The notes under the pieces: generated by a model
Seen by the model: only the letters and a program-made list of their open reading frames with translations
Told to the model about the DNA's origin: nothing
Databases searched by the model: none
Assembly (NCBI GenBank): GCA_900317125.1
Contig: ONFR01000005.1
Location: 1-64,000, forward strand
Source of the DNA: an uncultured Bacteroidales bacterium
Lineage (GTDB): Bacteria > Bacteroidota > Bacteroidia > Bacteroidales > P3
Length of the DNA stretch: 64,000 bases
Direction: 5' to 3'
Made by a program: the position numbers and the translations under genes
In this document: positions 62,189 through 64,000 of the stretch, piece by piece
Numbering within the stretch: the stretch's first letter is position 1
Layout of the letters: each line of letters starts with the position of its first letter

Positions 62189-64000
62189 TTTACCGTATCC
62201 TATGCAAAGGGAGGAGCAAGTACGCCTGCCGCGTGAAGGACCGCGAGGAGCTGCTGGCGCTGCGTAATGCGCCGGAGAACCTCGCACACCTCGAGAAGGC
62301 CCGTCAGGGCGACTCGTCGGAGAAGATGAAGCTCGTCCAGTTTGCCTATAACCTGGGCATTGCGGAGGGCCCTCTGAAGGGGTGCAAGAGCGTGGGAAGC
62401 CAGTTCTTCCACGACGTGGACTGCTACGACGCGGAGGAGTCGGAGGCCACGAAGGTGCAGATTCTCGCCAAGAAGGAGGAGATAGGCTTGCTGATGCTGG
62501 AACGCTCGGTGAGCGGGGGCTGGCACTTGGTGTGCCGACGGCTGCCAGGAACGACCATCCTGGAGAACCAGGTGAGGGTGGCGACGGCGCTGCATCTGGA
62601 GATGGACACCCAAAACAAGGACCTGACCAGGGTGGTGTTCTCGACCAGCGGGAGCGAGGAGGACTTGCCCTATCTGGACGACGCCCTCTTCGACGAGCCT
62701 ATGTCGGCAGCGGAGTGCGAAGCCGAATACGAGCGGCTGCAGCAGCGCCAATGTCGCGGCGAGGAGGCTGTCCCGGCAGGGGCGAAGCGGCAGAACAAGC
62801 ATTACCGCCCTTGGGAGGAGACGGCGAGTGCCGGACAGACAAAGGGCGTTACAACGTTACAGCGTTACAGCTCGGAAAAGGAAAGCACCCACGAGGTACC
62901 GACGGGTGAGGCAGAGACCTTCCCGACGGAGTATAAGGGGTTTGCCTATACGGAGATAATGCAGAAGTACTGGGAGCTGTTCAACGACGGCAAGGAGCCC
63001 CAGGAGGGTGACCGTGACACGCTGACCTACCAGCTGGCGTGCGACTTGCGCCATATCTGCGGACGCAACGCCGAATGGCTGGACCAGGTGATACCCTGCT
63101 ACGACGGGTTCCCCGTAGAGGAGAAGCGGAAGAAGATAGAGAACGCCCTGAATGCCAAGAGCGAGGGGATGCCCTACCGCCTGCGGCATGTGCTGACGGC
63201 TTTGAAGAGCGACAAGGTGGTGATGGCCTGCGGGGGTACGCTGACCACTCCGCCACCCATGCCCAAACGGCTGCCGGCATTGGTGAGGCTGCTGACCAAG
63301 AATGTGCCGTGGTTCTACAAGCCTGCAGTGGCGTCGGCGGTGTTCCCGGCCTTGGGGGCACATCTGCACGGCGTCCGCTTCCGCTATTGGGACAACGTGG
63401 AGCACGAGGCGACATTCATGAATGTGCTTGTCGGACGGCAAAGCATCGGCAAGGGCTCCATCAAGAAGCCTGTAGAGTATATCATGGACGACATCCGCCA
63501 GCGCGACATCCCTAACCGCCAACGCGAGGCGGAATGGAAACAACGCAATCCCGGGGCCAAGCAGAAGAAGGAGCCCAGACCGACGGATATCTGTATCCAG
63601 ATGCTGATAGACAACCTGACGGATGCGGTGTTCAACCAACGCATCGTGGACGCCAACAACAACGGTGGCCGCTTTATCTACACCATCGTGGACGAGATTG
63701 ACGCCCTGAAGAAGGTGACGTCGAAGGGGACGGCTGACGAGGTGGGGCTGCTGATACGCAAGGCCTTCGACAACTCGATGGCAGGACAGGAACGCGTGGG
63801 GGCCGACTCGGTGAGCGGCATCGCCCCGCTGCGGTGGAACTTCAACGCCTCGACCACTCCGCCCAACGCCCGCAAGTTCTTCAACAAGATGGTGAACGAC
63901 GGGACCGTGAGCCGTCTGGATGTGTCGACCATCATCCGCGACGACGATGAGGACGAGGCCCCTGTGCTGGGCATCTACGACCACTCGTTTGCCGTGGAGC
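62185..64000 (+). CDS. VirE N-terminal/DUF3987-like primase-helicase, 3' end outside window
   Basis: The frame stays open to the window end (605 codons). The N-terminal part (MIYRILCKGRSKYACRVKDR, later GLLMLERSVSGGWHLVCRR) fits the VirE_N/BT4734-like domain, related to primases. A helical middle follows (TLTYQLACDLRHICGRNAEW), then an ATPase-like domain with a loop VGRQSIGKGSI and TIVDEIDALKK, as in DUF3987-type helicases. It is a typical Bacteroidales mobile-element replication protein. Three CGTTACA octamers lie in its linker (62847-62870, reading GVTTLQRYS). Confidence 0.8.
   Translation, partial: MIYRILCKGRSKYACRVKDREELLALRNAPENLAHLEKARQGDSSEKMKLVQFAYNLGIAEGPLKGCKSVGSQFFHDVDCYDAEESEATKVQILAKKEEIGLLMLERSVSGGWHLVCRRLPGTTILENQVRVATALHLEMDTQNKDLTRVVFSTSGSEEDLPYLDDALFDEPMSAAECEAEYERLQQRQCRGEEAVPAGAKRQNKHYRPWEETASAGQTKGVTTLQRYSSEKESTHEVPTGEAETFPTEYKGFAYTEIMQKYWELFNDGKEPQEGDRDTLTYQLACDLRHICGRNAEWLDQVIPCYDGFPVEEKRKKIENALNAKSEGMPYRLRHVLTALKSDKVVMACGGTLTTPPPMPKRLPALVRLLTKNVPWFYKPAVASAVFPALGAHLHGVRFRYWDNVEHEATFMNVLVGRQSIGKGSIKKPVEYIMDDIRQRDIPNRQREAEWKQRNPGAKQKKEPRPTDICIQMLIDNLTDAVFNQRIVDANNNGGRFIYTIVDEIDALKKVTSKGTADEVGLLIRKAFDNSMAGQERVGADSVSGIAPLRWNFNASTTPPNARKFFNKMVNDGTVSRLDVSTIIRDDDEDEAPVLGIYDHSFAVE
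62847..62870 (+). repeat. CGTTACAG octamers inside the primase-like gene
   Basis: Three consecutive octamers, CGTTACAA, CGTTACAG and CGTTACAG, match the three at 50503-50526. They encode part of a linker between the primase-like and helicase-like domains. Confidence 0.7.

Overview
The window looks like chromosome of a GC-rich member of the order Bacteroidales; I cannot name a genus from sequence alone. The evidence is a set of type IX secretion (T9SS) genes (PorU, PorV, PorP/SprF, GldK/PorK), secreted proteins with T9SS C-terminal sorting domains, a fused MurF-alanine racemase, Bacteroidetes-type -7 promoter elements (TAnnTTTG) and families such as DUF2851, the OstA-like protein and the DUF4369 thioredoxin. 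I recognise no tRNA, rRNA or CRISPR array.

Positions 1-48673 are mostly core chromosome. In order they hold: a probable small RNA and repeats (1-604); a GNAT acetyltransferase, a seven-segment membrane protein, a PfkB kinase, a Cys-rich DUF5714 lipoprotein and a second GNAT (590-4598); two secreted C1 papain-fold peptidases around a membrane zincin and an AAA/DUF4143 ATPase (4670-9402); a TlpA-like lipoprotein (to 10557); a nested palindrome; a T9SS cargo protein and a small secreted protein (to 13007). Then come guaB, two parvulin chaperones, a MoxR ATPase, a secreted unknown and panB (13276-21588); NfeD, flotillin FloA and a phosphoesterase (22086-24654); a secreted M1 peptidase and a DUF1846 protein (to 28627). 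The T9SS block follows: clpS-ispF-porV-porU leftward and porP-gldK rightward (28902-37377). After it are a lipoprotein, the OstA-like protein, grpE-dnaJ, DUF2851, murF-alr and, convergent, a secreted C10 (streptopain-like) peptidase (to 48673).

Positions 48674-64000 are accessory. There are simple repeats, a possibly DUF6266-like protein behind a structured leader, an iteron-like locus around an AT-rich palindrome, and remnants of a type I restriction locus (AlbA/RecG-like tail and HsdR N-terminus) between two 41-bp direct repeats. Next is an AT-rich defence island (52460-59703) and then a mobile-element module (BRO/KilAC antirepressor, small proteins, a 62-bp tandem repeat, a VirE-type primase/helicase running off the end).

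The most interesting locus is the five-gene operon at 53882-59644, with gaps of 2-29 bp and a strong terminator: a PtuA-like ATPase, a PtuB-like HNH nuclease, a three-Cys-motif partner (TcmP), a three-Cys-motif DUF5131/Gp37-Gp68 protein, and an unrecognised 548-aa protein ending in a hydrophobic membrane-like segment. It looks like a Septu-type core joined to a TcmP/three-Cys pair and a possible membrane effector. A DUF3883 nuclease-like protein and an 89-aa protein sit just upstream. An antiphage role for the combination is inference.
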